A DNA stretch of 30,708 nucleotides from positions 1 to 30,708 of the IMG/VR virus record IMGVR_UViG_3300036985_001097. The stretch is one strand, 5' to 3'. Shown here one piece after another: positions 30,614 through 30,708 of this stretch. The stretch is from a virus. Below the pieces are notes generated by a model. That model had not been told where the DNA came from, did not search any database, and was given only the letters and a program-made list of their open reading frames with translations. The position numbers and the translations under genes were made by a program. The stretch's first letter is position 1. The number at the start of each line of letters is the position of its first letter.

Positions 30614-30708
30614 ATGAAAAAATCAAATAACTCAAACCCATTAAAAACCTTCAATGATAACTATGACAAGAAAGTCAAAAAAGTTACAGAAGGTAACAAG
30701 AAACTAGT
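30614..30708 (+). CDS. Partial small basic protein, cut by the window edge
   Basis: ATG at 30614 opens a frame (MKKSNNSNPLKTFNDNYDKK ... VKKVTEGNKK) that runs off the end after about 31 codons. Lys/Asn-rich, like its upstream neighbours, and therefore probably another member of the chain. The rest is not available. Confidence 0.55.
   Translation, partial: MKKSNNSNPLKTFNDNYDKKVKKVTEGNKKL

Noticed and set aside
1-30708. CRISPR arrays, tRNA or rRNA genes, integrase or attachment sites
   Set aside because: No regular direct-repeat/spacer array, cloverleaf or recombinase gene was noticed. The repeats present are coding repeats in fibre genes.

Overview
The window reads as part of the late, virion-building half of a tailed phage (Caudoviricetes) genome or prophage that infects a member of the Bacteroidota. 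All credible genes lie on the + strand, are tightly packed and are AT-rich. The host inference rests on three things seen directly. At least five gene starts follow TTG-N19/20-TAnnTTTG promoters, the Bacteroidota primary sigma consensus. Start codons lack GGAGG-type ribosome sites and instead follow A/C-rich leaders. The lysis lipoprotein has a Bacteroidota-tolerated lipobox. The block of IHF-like protein, Zn-finger protein, PD-(D/E)XK nuclease, TerL, large portal, scaffold-like protein and major capsid protein recalls crAss-like and related Bacteroidota phages; that affiliation is an inference, not proven here.

Region 1 (1-13.1 kb) is a receptor-binding and fibre locus. Nine of its genes fall into four families, each defined by a shared N-terminal anchor with different C-terminal bodies: YadA-like head repeats, a DUF1566/C-type-lectin-like domain, fibre repeats and jelly-roll-like domains. 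It ends in an 1161-residue Ser/Thr/Asn-rich beta-solenoid. Region 2 (13.1-14.45 kb) is a lysis cassette: a TM/coiled-coil protein, a two-TM holin candidate and a lipoprotein with a C-terminal TM segment that looks like a unimolecular spanin. No endolysin is in the window.

Region 3 (14.5-20.1 kb) runs from small regulatory or nucleic-acid genes (winged-helix-like, IHF/HU-like, Zn-finger, PD-(D/E)XK nuclease) through several small unknowns to the terminase large subunit. Region 4 (20.1-28.05 kb) holds portal, scaffold-like protein, major capsid protein, a LAGLIDADG homing endonuclease with its own promoter, and a conserved unknown protein. Region 5 (28.07-30.7 kb) is a chain of tiny, extremely Lys-rich proteins with 1-2 nt spacings, interrupted by an HNH endonuclease. 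Several of these are under 60 residues, including one with a CxxC and an EF-hand loop.

The most interesting signals are: the HNH endonuclease that splits a micro-gene yet supplies a replacement start and N-terminus; the array of basic microproteins; the recurrent AAACCAAC leader motif; the four swap-able fibre anchor families; the promoter/inverted-repeat/possibly leaderless arrangement of the LAGLIDADG gene; and the distinct arginine codon use of the capsid gene. No complete previously undescribed defence or regulatory system could be demonstrated from this window.
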